Source: Paenibacillus xerothermodurans (GTDB taxonomy: Bacteria > Bacillota > Bacilli > Paenibacillales > NBRC-103111). From it: DNA of 64,000 nucleotides. The stretch spans positions 310,001-374,000 of the forward strand of contig NZ_NHRJ02000002.1 in assembly GCF_002220865.2 (NCBI RefSeq), read 5' to 3'. Below the pieces are notes generated by a model. The model made no database searches and was not told the DNA's origin. It worked only from the letters and a program-made list of their open reading frames with translations. Shown here piece after piece: positions 38,219-45,951 of this stretch; within the stretch, counting starts at the first letter, position 1, and the number at the start of each line of letters is the position of its first letter. Position numbers and translations under genes: made by a program.

Positions 38219-39187
38219 TCACACCCTAATGTCCATTATCATTTTTGTAATTGCGAAGCAGCCAATCAGTACCAGCAGCGCGACAGTCATGATTAAAACG
38301 CCCGCGCCCCTATACAATGGTTCCATATAATCCGGCGAACTGAAGCTGAGAATCGCTATAACGACCAAAGGCGCGAAGGCAAGCACCCGAGATTCAAAGC
38401 GTTTTTGAGCCATTAACACTTGAATGTCCTGTTGGATGTCGAGTTTTTCTTGGATGATCGCAGCGGTGCGCCGCATCACATGTACCAGATTACCGCCTGT
38501 CCGCTTGCATACCACGAAGACGTCAGTAAACTGCTGAATATCCTCCAGTCCCGCCCGTTCACACAAATCTTTTAGTGCCGCCTCCACGGTCTCCCCGTTC
38601 TCGATACGCCGGTTGATGGTTTCCAGTTCACGTACTATAAGCGCGCGTGGATCCGGGTATAGCAAACGCAAATCCAACAGCGTTTCACTGAATGCGGTTT
38701 CCACTGATCTTCCTGCCCCCAGCGAGGAGGACAAAGAAGCGAGCACTTGTTTAAATTGCAGCTGCAGCTGGTTTTTACGCTTGCGGATCAATTCTTTCCT
38801 ACGCATCACCGGAAAGTACAATCCTGCCAGCGACATCAGCAGCGCACCGAACACGTGCTTGTAAAAAATATAACCGACAATCGCCAGGCCCCCTGATGCA
38901 ACAGCTGCCGCGGTCACAATCTGAGTCATCGACATGACGTATTCGTCATAGTTGATGAGTACCGGACTGGCATGGACCCGAGTGCCCGCGGAAGTCGTCA
39001 GCCGCTGCAGCATACCATTCCAACCGAGTTTGCGCCGATCACCGGCGGGTTGTCCTACTTGTTGTCTGACAGCCTGCTGACCTGCAGCCTGCTGACCTAG
39101 CTGACCTGCAGCCTGCTGACCTGCAGCCTGCTGATTTGCAGCCTGTTGGCTGCTATTGAAAACAGATAATGACAGTCTAAACACCAC
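38219..39187 (-). CDS. tadB: Tad secretion system inner-membrane protein TadB
   Basis: A 322-residue GspF-fold protein: two membrane helices about 90-130, the T2SSF domain (LASLSSSLGAGRSVETAF, VVCKRTGGNLVHVMRRTA), and two helices at the C-terminus. The first 45 residues are unusual: a Gln/Ala-rich run built of QQAAG-type repeats with matching DNA repeats. The start codon is a GTG at 39187 without a clear site; a start after the repeat (ATG near residue 59) is possible, which would leave the repeat in the leader. Confidence 0.85.
   Translation of the reverse strand: MVFRLSLSVFNSSQQAANQQAAGQQAAGQLGQQAAGQQAVRQQVGQPAGDRRKLGWNGMLQRLTTSAGTRVHASPVLINYDEYVMSMTQIVTAAAVASGGLAIVGYIFYKHVFGALLMSLAGLYFPVMRRKELIRKRKNQLQLQFKQVLASLSSSLGAGRSVETAFSETLLDLRLLYPDPRALIVRELETINRRIENGETVEAALKDLCERAGLEDIQQFTDVFVVCKRTGGNLVHVMRRTAAIIQEKLDIQQDIQVLMAQKRFESRVLAFAPLVVIAILSFSSPDYMEPLYRGAGVLIMTVALLVLIGCFAITKMIMDIRV
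39061..39160. repeat. 15-bp repeat array in tadB 5' end
   Basis: Six or more copies of a CTGACCTGCAGCCTG-like unit, with some degenerate (CTGATTTGCAGCCTG, a truncated CTGACCTAG). Unit length is a multiple of three, so it encodes tandem QQAAG pentapeptides in the tadB frame. Confidence 0.8.
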
Positions 39188-39259
39188 CCAAGTATGCGAT
39201 TAAGTCCTAAATGCGAGACTCTTGCGACTCATTTGTTGCCACATACACCCATCGTTGCC

Positions 39260-40483
39260 CTACACTGCGATCCCTGCCATGGCTAACTTATCAATACACT
39301 GCAAGTCGCTGCCTGTGGCTCGCAGCTCTCCAATCACCCTGCCGTACTCATCTTCGCCTGTCTCCACGAACTGGAACAGTGGGTTGAGCTGTACTTCACC
39401 GTCTATGAAACCGATGATTTCGGCGATTTCTGTCACGCGCCGTGAGGAGTCCCGCAGCCGTGTCAAGTGAATCATTACATCTATCGCCGAACAGATCTGT
39501 TTTCGTATCACTTCTACGGGAAGCGGAGCTGCACTCAAAACCATGGTTTCAAGCCGACTGAGCATATCCTGCGTGGAATTCGCGTGCCCGGTGGAGAGCG
39601 AGCCGTCATGTCCGGTATTCATTGCCTGCAGCATGTCCAATGCTTCCGCCCCCCTCACTTCACCGACGATAATTCGGTTGGGACGCATACGCAGTGAGGA
39701 ACGGATCAAATCTCGAATGGTAATTTCCCCTTTGCCCTCCGTGTTAGCGTTGCGGGTCTCCATCCTGACGAGATTGGGCACGGTGCGGACCTGCAGCTCT
39801 GCCGAATCCTCAATTGTGATGATCCGTTCACCATCCGGAATGAATTGGGATAATGCGTTGAGAAACGTAGTCTTCCCCGAGCCCGTTCCGCCACCGATAA
39901 ACAAGTTGAACTTCGCCCGCACTAGTCTGGTGAGAAATTCGGCTGCCTGCTCGGATATAGCGGCTTTGGCGACCAAATCGGCGAGTGTCATCGGAGATTC
40001 CGGGAACTTTCGGATGGTCATCGTAGGGCCTTCCAGAGCAATCGGTGGAAGCACCACATTAACGCGTGAGCCATCCAATAGTCTTGCATCAACAATCGGG
40101 CTCGATTCGTTTACCGCACGGTTCACGCGAGCGACGATGGCCTGAATAACGTCTTCGAGCTTCTCTTTGCTTTCAAACTGTACGTCACTCAGCCTGACCT
40201 GGCCGTCCCGTTCTATAAAAATACGATCATAACGGTTGATCATGATTTCAGTCACGCTAGGGTCGTCAACCAACGGCTGGAGTACATCGAGTCCGCGAAA
40301 AGAGTGAAACAACCTAACTACGAGCTGATGTTTCTGCCCTGCTGTCAAGTAGGTGTCAAACGGATAACCAAATACTTCCTGCTCAATCATTTCCATGAGT
40401 TGACCGTCCGTAACGGAAAAGCTCAAATCAATTTTTTCTTTGATGCTGCCCTTCAGGGCTTGTACGACTTCATCCGACCACAA
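39260..40483 (-). CDS. cpaF: Tad secretion ATPase CpaF/TadA
   Basis: A 407-residue hexameric secretion ATPase. The Walker A is GGGTGSGKTT, followed by the Asp box IITIEDSAEL, and LGEVRGAEALDM-type Walker B with the His box GHDGSLSTGHAN. The N-terminal domain with SRVNVVLPP is complete. TTG start at 40483 with GGAGG 10 nt upstream, overlapping tadZ by 14 nt. It powers pilus assembly in the cytoplasm. Confidence 0.93.
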   Translation of the reverse strand: MWSDEVVQALKGSIKEKIDLSFSVTDGQLMEMIEQEVFGYPFDTYLTAGQKHQLVVRLFHSFRGLDVLQPLVDDPSVTEIMINRYDRIFIERDGQVRLSDVQFESKEKLEDVIQAIVARVNRAVNESSPIVDARLLDGSRVNVVLPPIALEGPTMTIRKFPESPMTLADLVAKAAISEQAAEFLTRLVRAKFNLFIGGGTGSGKTTFLNALSQFIPDGERIITIEDSAELQVRTVPNLVRMETRNANTEGKGEITIRDLIRSSLRMRPNRIIVGEVRGAEALDMLQAMNTGHDGSLSTGHANSTQDMLSRLETMVLSAAPLPVEVIRKQICSAIDVMIHLTRLRDSSRRVTEIAEIIGFIDGEVQLNPLFQFVETGEDEYGRVIGELRATGSDLQCIDKLAMAGIAV

Positions 40484-41594
40484 GGTTATCCGCCTCCGCT
40501 GCAGACACGCTAATCCGGAAAAGCGCCGCTAAACTTTCACTGAATTCCCCTCGCACTTGCAGCGATTCTACGGAGCTGAAAGTTTTCCACTCCGGAATAT
40601 AAGGCAGGAAACCGGATACTGGGAGCGGCAACGAGTCAGCAGCGTTACTCATGGATCCGCTGTACTTATTTATGATGAACTGCATTTTGTGGATCATCTC
40701 TTGGTCCTGGCTGACAGCCGTCATTTGTTTAAGCCGCATCCTGGTTTTGTCTAAATGAATCCGGTCATCCACGGCCAGCCATAGCACATGGTCGCTGAGC
40801 CGCAGCGCAGTTGTCACTCGCGGATGCAGAGATGACTCCAAATCTAGCATCACGGTATCATAGCCCCCTGTCGCGAGCACAGCTTGGATTAACGAATTGG
40901 TATCCTCCGCCGTCATCTCATCCATTTCAGTCGGCTCGGATACACCCGGAAAGTAATCAAACCCCATGATTCCATGCCGACGTTTGTACAACTCCACTTT
41001 GGCTGTCTGCACGCGGGCATCGGTTTTTCCATAGTAGAGCATACGGGAAAAGTAGTTTTCGTCAGCTGCTGCGCTCGGCTCCATCCAGGCTGCCGAGGGC
41101 AGCTGTTCGAAACTCAAATAAAAAACCCGCTTTCCCTGGTACGCCAGCTCCCGTGCAAGATGTGCCGCAGTTAACGTTTTGCCGCAGCCGCCCACCGCCG
41201 AATAAACGGCAATCACTTCAGATTTTCGGTTCCCTGTCAGCATCCGGCTAGATGTGTATTCGTTGAAATGCGACACCACGTGAGACAATAGCTGGTTTAA
41301 CGGTTGGAATTTGCACAGCACGGGATATTCGAGCATATCTATGCTGACCGGCGTCTCGCTTAGGATGATCAAACAGCCATGTTGAAACGCCCGTTCGGGA
41401 AGAGGCATAAAGCTTTCGTGAGCCAGCAGTATGTACGTTTCACGGCTGCGGTTGATGAACTCAAACCCTTGCTCCTTTGACGTGAACACAGTCATAGCGA
41501 ATCGTTCCGCTTGCTCGGAGCTTCGAACGTACGTTGAGAACATATCTATGAAATATGCATCCTGCTCCAGCAGAACCAATTGCATTTTACTCAT
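40470..41594 (-). CDS. tadZ: CpaE/TadZ-like ParA-family ATPase
   Basis: A 374-residue protein with an N-terminal atypical receiver-like domain (MQLVLLEQDAYFIDMFSTYV) and a C-terminal MinD/ParA-type ATPase with deviant Walker A SAVGGCGKTLTAAHLA and VMLDLESSLHP. CpaE/TadZ proteins position the pilus machine. The lysine signature of ParA is replaced in part, as often in CpaE. GGGAGG lies 15 nt before the ATG, longer than usual. Confidence 0.85.
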   Translation of the reverse strand: MSKMQLVLLEQDAYFIDMFSTYVRSSEQAERFAMTVFTSKEQGFEFINRSRETYILLAHESFMPLPERAFQHGCLIILSETPVSIDMLEYPVLCKFQPLNQLLSHVVSHFNEYTSSRMLTGNRKSEVIAVYSAVGGCGKTLTAAHLARELAYQGKRVFYLSFEQLPSAAWMEPSAAADENYFSRMLYYGKTDARVQTAKVELYKRRHGIMGFDYFPGVSEPTEMDEMTAEDTNSLIQAVLATGGYDTVMLDLESSLHPRVTTALRLSDHVLWLAVDDRIHLDKTRMRLKQMTAVSQDQEMIHKMQFIINKYSGSMSNAADSLPLPVSGFLPYIPEWKTFSSVESLQVRGEFSESLAALFRISVSAAEADNLVVG

Positions 41595-41657
41595 GATAAA
41601 TCAATGTCACCTCCCTTTTTTCGTTCAAAAATATTCATGTTGATGTTGTACCGACAG

Positions 41658-41750
41658 TCACACTCCTGACATTAGCTGCAAAACTCCTCCAATGACCAAT
41701 GCCGCAGACATAATAGTCAGCAGAACGGCAACCTTCCATTGATTTGTAAT
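41658..41750 (-). CDS. Putative 30-residue membrane peptide with an ATT start
   Basis: After the site AAGGGAGG (41767-41760) and a 9-nt gap, an ATT codon opens a 30-codon frame: a polar start ITNQ, then a hydrophobic helix with KVAVLLTIMSAALVIGGVLQ and GV before TGA. No ATG, GTG or TTG is available at that spacing. It lies between the leader terminator and tadZ and would be the first gene of the tad operon. No homologue is recalled; chance is possible. Confidence 0.35.
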   Translation of the reverse strand: MTNQWKVAVLLTIMSAALVIGGVLQLMSGV

Positions 41751-41777
41751 TCAGCCACACCTCCCTTGCAGAGAACG

Positions 41778-41828
41778 CAAAAAAAGCACCGTCTGAACAA
41801 GAATTCATCTTGGTCAGCGGTGCTTCCG
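41778..41828 (-). terminator. Intrinsic terminator/attenuator in the tad operon leader
   Basis: On the minus strand AAGCACCG-CTGA-CAAGA pairs with TCTTG-TCAG-CGGTGCTT (outer arms at 41824-41817 and 41792-41785, small mismatches between blocks), followed by seven T. Transcription from the promoter at 41856-41883 would meet it about 25 nt after the start. Confidence 0.82.
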
Positions 41829-41855
41829 CCTGATCTGCAATTATATATAGAATGT

Positions 41856-41883
41856 ATTATAGCACATAAAATGGAAATATCAA
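41856..41883 (-). promoter_or_regulatory. SigA-type extended -10 promoter of the tad leader
   Basis: On the minus strand TTGATA (41883-41878), a 16-nt spacer, and TATAAT (41861-41856) preceded by TGC, giving an extended -10. The expected transcript starts near 41849, directly upstream of a strong terminator. Confidence 0.65.
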
Positions 41884-41965
41884 CTATGATTTTGTTAGAA
41901 ATACCAGCAATGCAATACTGGAGGAGACGTTGGCGCAAACAATGAACCACTGTGCCATAGGGACG

Positions 41966-42469
41966 CTATGCCTTCTGGTGCAATGTCTGCTTCAAATAGT
42001 CCATCGCTTTAGCATAAGCTTGCGGATGCATATACTTCTGCGCCAGCTCGGATTTGCGCGACTGGAAAAACATACGGACCAGCGAACTACTAGTGAGCAT
42101 GTCCGGTGTGTAAGGCGAGAGGTATATTGTGTCTGCACGTGTCGTATTGCGAATGAACTGCTCCATTTGAAGCTCATAATCCAGATCCGTGACATTACGG
42201 ATTCCCCTTATTACTACATCGATTTCGTGCAGATTGATATAATCCGCCACAACCCCTTCGTAGGGAACTATGCTGGTCCGGCTCTCATAGCCGTCCTCAA
42301 GAGAGGCTTTGACCAATTCCGTTCGCTGCTGCAGAGAAAAGTGGTGCTGTTTTGCACGGTTATTAGCAATAACTATATGTACGTTGTCGAACAGCTTGAG
42401 TGCCCGTTCAATAACGGACAAGTGACCTAACGTAATTGGATCGAAGCTGCCGGCGTAAATGGCTTTCAT
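41966..42469 (-). CDS. coaD: Pantetheine-phosphate adenylyltransferase (CoaD-like)
   Basis: A 167-residue nucleotidyltransferase. The N-terminal GSFDPITLGH includes the TxGH motif, RGIRNVTDLDYE matches the RGxR..DxxYE segment, and SSSLVR is the C-terminal ATP-binding motif. The reaction is 4'-phosphopantetheine plus ATP to dephospho-CoA. Several regions diverge from textbook CoaD (the NRAKQHHFSLQQR stretch, TPDMLTSSSL), so it may be a second paralogue. GGGGAGG precedes the ATG. No RsmD partner is adjacent. Confidence 0.8.
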   Translation of the reverse strand: MKAIYAGSFDPITLGHLSVIERALKLFDNVHIVIANNRAKQHHFSLQQRTELVKASLEDGYESRTSIVPYEGVVADYINLHEIDVVIRGIRNVTDLDYELQMEQFIRNTTRADTIYLSPYTPDMLTSSSLVRMFFQSRKSELAQKYMHPQAYAKAMDYLKQTLHQKA

Positions 42470-42593
42470 TACTATGCCTCCCCGTAGTCACACCATATGA
42501 TCGACATGATCGACATCTTCATCATACCAGCATTTCACAGCAGCGTCGAGAAACGCTCAGCATGCCAACTAGCGACAATTTAGATTGTATAGT
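42470..42593. other. Short interval without recognisable features
   Basis: Between coaD and the small membrane ORF; no terminator or promoter of note was recognised here. Confidence 0.3.
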
Positions 42594-42719
42594 TCAAATG
42601 CCTCGCCTGAATGGCGCTGACACAGAATTATCACCAGTAGAGTGTTCGGTATGCAAAAAAAGGACAGCCAGAAGAGAAATTGCTGCGAACAAAGCAACTG
42701 GCACAAGCACGCGCACCAC
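42594..42719 (-). CDS. Putative small single-helix membrane protein
   Basis: A GTG at 42719, with AGAGG 7 nt upstream, opens a 41-codon frame with one hydrophobic segment (VLVPVALFAAISLLAVLFL) and a polar tail. An ATG eight codons earlier (42743) abuts AAGGGG and could also be used, giving 49 residues. It lies 31-55 nt after the RlmM-like gene and could be cotranscribed with it. Unrecognised; supported only by frame, site and composition. Confidence 0.35.
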   Translation of the reverse strand: MVRVLVPVALFAAISLLAVLFLHTEHSTGDNSVSAPFRRGI

Positions 42720-42774
42720 TAAAAAGCCTCTAATAACTCTCATCCCCTTAACCCGCGGCCATGATTCAGATCGT

Positions 42775-43812
42775 TTAATTTTTGATGAAAAATGCAGTCA
42801 GCTCGTCACGGTTATGGAAAAGCTGCTTCGCCTTTTGCAAAGCTAACTCCGGCGCTAAGTCTTCCACCAGCTCACGCATTGCTTGAAATGGCTTTTTGTG
42901 CATCAGCTTTACGGTGATCACCGCTGTGCCACCGGTTTGCAGCGAGTGCAACAGCCCCTTTACCAGCTTGGCCATCTGCCGCGAGCTCCAGCTCATGTCG
43001 CAAACGAGCAAATCGTATGCATCCGTGTTCAGCCTGACATCGCCTGCATTTTTCTTCAAATAAGTGAGGTTAGGATGCTTCAGCAGCGATGCGTCCAGCT
43101 TAGCGGGGTCGATTGCGGTCACTTTGACGCCGCGCTCTAACAGGAGCGAAGTCCAACCACCCGGCGCGGCACCTATGTCGATAGCAGACCGATACTGCGC
43201 AAAATCCAGCCCAAACTCTTGCTCTGCCTCAAGCAGCTTGAATTTGGCGCGCGACACTTGTCCCGCTTCTTTGCGGAAACGGATGGCTCCGCCAGACCAA
43301 TCGGACAAATTATGCTCCGGTTTGGAAAGACCAGCATAAACTTTGCCGGCCGTCAGATACACAGACAGAATGAAGTCTGCCTCCTTAGTCACAGGCTCTA
43401 CCGAGTAAGCCTCAACCAGCACTGAGTCCAGTGCTTGCTTCAACGTGCCTGTGGAAATCGCAGGTGCGGCATGCTCCGTTTTCCGCACTTGAATCGCGAG
43501 TTTGGTATTTAAGCTGAAAGAAAACTCCCGTACGATCCAGTATTGCACCGCCTTTAACGTGCCGTCCCACTCCAGTTCCGCATCCACCGGCTGCATATGG
43601 CGAAGAAACATGGGCTCCTGAGCCAAAATGACACGAATGGCTTCAGACTTCTCCACAGGCAGCTGGAAGAGATAAGTTTCAGCCGGCGTGAGTTGGTTAA
43701 ATAACGTACCGGTGCCGAATAATCGCCGAATCTCCTCCTGCGCCTGCTGTGCATATCCATGATTGGCCGTACCTATGAACAAGCTCTGTGTTGTGTATTC
43801 GGATGCTGTCAT
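42775..43812 (-). CDS. RlmM-like 2'-O rRNA methyltransferase
   Basis: A 345-residue protein with an N-terminal THUMP-like domain and a C-terminal RrmJ/FtsJ-type Rossmann fold: motif I AIDIGAAPGGWTSLLL, catalytic Lys in SRAKFKLLEAE, Asp in LLVCDMSW and Lys in ITVKLMHKKP. It resembles RlmM, which 2'-O-methylates 23S rRNA C2498 in E. coli; the target here is not proven. It overlaps the ABC ATPase gene by 4 nt. Confidence 0.8.
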   Translation of the reverse strand: MTASEYTTQSLFIGTANHGYAQQAQEEIRRLFGTGTLFNQLTPAETYLFQLPVEKSEAIRVILAQEPMFLRHMQPVDAELEWDGTLKAVQYWIVREFSFSLNTKLAIQVRKTEHAAPAISTGTLKQALDSVLVEAYSVEPVTKEADFILSVYLTAGKVYAGLSKPEHNLSDWSGGAIRFRKEAGQVSRAKFKLLEAEQEFGLDFAQYRSAIDIGAAPGGWTSLLLERGVKVTAIDPAKLDASLLKHPNLTYLKKNAGDVRLNTDAYDLLVCDMSWSSRQMAKLVKGLLHSLQTGGTAVITVKLMHKKPFQAMRELVEDLAPELALQKAKQLFHNRDELTAFFIKN

Positions 43813-44582
43813 TGGAGCACCTTAATCCATGGACGGCCCTGATACCATTCCAATACAACCGGCACCTGGAACGCCTTGAATAAATTATCCTGTGTGAGCA
43901 CTTCCTCTTTTGTTCCGGAGGCAATCAATTGGCCGTCGTCTATTAGTGCCACATGCGTAAACATGGGCATAATCTCCTCAATGTGGTGAGTGACATATAA
44001 TACCGTAATGTTTTGCCGGCTCAAACCATTCACCGACTCCAGCAGCCGTTCACGCTCAAACAAGTCTAAGCCGGAACACGGTTCATCCATGATCAGTATG
44101 GACGGGTTGGTCATCAGCGCCCGTGCCAGCATGACCTTCTTGCGTTCACCTTGCGACAATGAGCCTAAAGGATGATCAGCCAGATGAGACAAACGCACGT
44201 CTTTCAGCCTTTCCAACGCTTTGCCCCGCACCTCTTCCGGAATTTCCTCGTAAAAACGCAAGAAAGCAAACTCGCCCGTGGCAACAACTTCCCACACTTG
44301 ATCGGCTGGGTTCAGCTTTTCATACAATGACTGACTGATATATCCGATATGTTTGCGTACTTCTCTGACATCACACTTACCATATATATGATCCAACACC
44401 TTGACCTGGCCGCGGCTAGGGAACTGGTATCCGTTGATCAGCTCGAGGATGGTCGTTTTACCCGAGCCGTTTTTGCCAAGTATCACCCAGTGCTCGCCGG
44501 ACTTTACTTGCAGTTCCACGTTGGACAAAATGGAACGCTCTTCCCTTATAAAATGAATATTTTCTAGTGATAAGACCTGCAT
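43809..44582 (-). CDS. ABC transporter ATP-binding protein (YlmA-like)
   Basis: A 257-residue ABC ATPase: Walker A LGKNGSGKTT, Q loop ISQS, signature LSQGERKKV, Walker B ILIMDEPCSGLD and H-switch YVTHHIEE. The signature has SQG instead of SGG. No permease gene is present nearby, so it is an orphan cassette of the YlmA type. Start ATG at 44582 (a GTG at 44594 is an alternative); neither has a strong site. Confidence 0.82.
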   Translation of the reverse strand: MQVLSLENIHFIREERSILSNVELQVKSGEHWVILGKNGSGKTTILELINGYQFPSRGQVKVLDHIYGKCDVREVRKHIGYISQSLYEKLNPADQVWEVVATGEFAFLRFYEEIPEEVRGKALERLKDVRLSHLADHPLGSLSQGERKKVMLARALMTNPSILIMDEPCSGLDLFERERLLESVNGLSRQNITVLYVTHHIEEIMPMFTHVALIDDGQLIASGTKEEVLTQDNLFKAFQVPVVLEWYQGRPWIKVLQ

Positions 44583-44597
44583 ACGGGGGATCACAAC

Positions 44598-44948
44598 CTA
44601 TTCTTTTACATTATTTGCAATCTGTTGAAGTATGTCATATGGCATAGGACTGTTGACAAGCTTCACATAATCCGGCTTACTTTGATACAGCATTTGGTAC
44701 ATTGTTGACCTGCCGCTGTCGCTGGAAGTGTGGATGTATATCTCCTTCGGGAACCGCTCGGCCGCCACCATGTATCGTACGACTTGTAAACCGTCAGGCT
44801 CTCCCCACCCTAAATCGAAATCAAGAGACAGCACACCGACCTCGCATTCCTGCAGCAGCAAAACGCACTCATCTGCGCTTCGCGCGGGAACAAACCCCTG
44901 AGGGCAAGGTCTTAAATCGTCCAAATAAACATGAATGATGAAGATCAC
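44598..44948 (-). CDS. Cyclic-phosphate processing receiver-like (cREC) domain protein
   Basis: A single-domain protein (116 residues from a GTG at 44948) with the cREC pattern: IHVYLDDLRPCPQGF at strand 1, LSLDFDLGWGEPDG, IYIHTSSDSGR, and a conserved N-terminal Asp pair. From memory the cREC family is predicted to act on cyclic nucleotide or cyclic phosphate substrates. The start is uncertain; a TTG at 45002 overlaps the nfo stop (TTGA). It follows nfo in a DNA-repair gene run. Confidence 0.72.
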   Translation of the reverse strand: MIFIIHVYLDDLRPCPQGFVPARSADECVLLLQECEVGVLSLDFDLGWGEPDGLQVVRYMVAAERFPKEIYIHTSSDSGRSTMYQMLYQSKPDYVKLVNSPMPYDILQQIANNVKE

Positions 44949-44998
44949 CGTCCTAGTCCATGTGAAGTGCCTGTCCGAAGCCGTCTGCTCACGCCGGT

Positions 44999-45838
44999 TC
45001 AACTGTCGGCTAGAGTGCGGACATAATCTATTTCCGAAGCATGCGACCCATTCGCTGGCGTAGGCGTCTCCAAAACCAGCGGCAGCGCACGCACCGCCGA
45101 TGACTGCAGCAGTTCACGAAACCTGTCTGCGCCGATGTGACCTTGGCCGATATTCTGGTGCCTGTCCTTGCCCATGCCTCCGGGATACATCGAGTCGTTC
45201 AAGTGAACTGCCCTCAAATGTTCGAAGTAACCGAGCGCCTCGGCTTTGTCGGACAGCTGCTTCCAGCCACCCGCGTCGGTACTCCAAAGACCGCTTGCGT
45301 AAGCGTGGCAGGTGTCAAAGCAAAAGGCGATATGGTTTCTGAATTCCGACAAATTCCGGATCTGCATGAGTTCCTCTAATGTAGTACCCATGCTCATACC
45401 TTCGCCCGCCTGATTTTCGATCAAAAGCTTGGCTTGTCCCTCCCAGTCAACGAGCACGCCATGCAAACATTGTATAATATTTTTATAACCTTGTAACGGG
45501 TCCCGCCCCTTATATTTGCCGAAATGCACCACTACGCCGACGGAGCCGCAAGCATCGGCGATTTCCAAGTCGTTACGCAATGACCTGATGTTTGCCTCGC
45601 GCATCTTGGGATCATCTGCCGCCAGATTGGTTGGATATGGGGAATGGGCAATAGAAAGAATACCGTGCTTCCGGCACAGCTCCGCGCACGCATCTGTGTC
45701 CTTGGGATCGTATCGTTTTACGGTTAAGCTGCGTGGATTTTTAGGAAAATACTGATACGCTCCCGCCCCAAGCTGGAGGGCTGTTCTGGCCGCCTCTGCG
45801 TAACCTTTACGGATGCTGATGTGACAACCTACTCTCAT
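44999..45838 (-). CDS. nfo: Deoxyribonuclease IV (AP endonuclease)
   Basis: A 279-residue TIM-barrel AP endonuclease with all signature metal motifs: VGCHISI, AHSPYPTNL, VVVHFGKYKG, LLIENQAGEG, CFDTCHAYASG, HLNDS and GKDRHQNIGQGHIG. It cuts 5' to abasic sites in base-excision repair. The ATG at 45838 follows GGGGGAGATT. It sits after an Fpg-like glycosylase gene (113 nt), forming a glycosylase-AP endonuclease pair. Confidence 0.92.
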   Translation of the reverse strand: MRVGCHISIRKGYAEAARTALQLGAGAYQYFPKNPRSLTVKRYDPKDTDACAELCRKHGILSIAHSPYPTNLAADDPKMREANIRSLRNDLEIADACGSVGVVVHFGKYKGRDPLQGYKNIIQCLHGVLVDWEGQAKLLIENQAGEGMSMGTTLEELMQIRNLSEFRNHIAFCFDTCHAYASGLWSTDAGGWKQLSDKAEALGYFEHLRAVHLNDSMYPGGMGKDRHQNIGQGHIGADRFRELLQSSAVRALPLVLETPTPANGSHASEIDYVRTLADS

Positions 45839-45951
45839 TGCAATCTCCCCCCACACGTCGTCTATCGCGGTGAGCCGCTAAAATAACGCATTTATCAGTC
45901 GAAAATTAGCGTTGTATCCCAGATCATTTTCTGCCTGGTGTAGTTAGCTGG

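Noticed and set aside
39061-39160. CRISPR or mobile-element repeat
   Set aside because: Contiguous 15-bp units without spacers, in frame with tadB; best explained as coding repeats.
41717-41950. 77-codon minus-strand frame overlapping the tad leader
   Set aside because: It runs through the promoter and terminator and has no binding site at its start.
42436-42846. Plus-strand frame of 136 codons
   Set aside because: Antisense to the RlmM-like gene and coaD ends, without a binding site or similarity.
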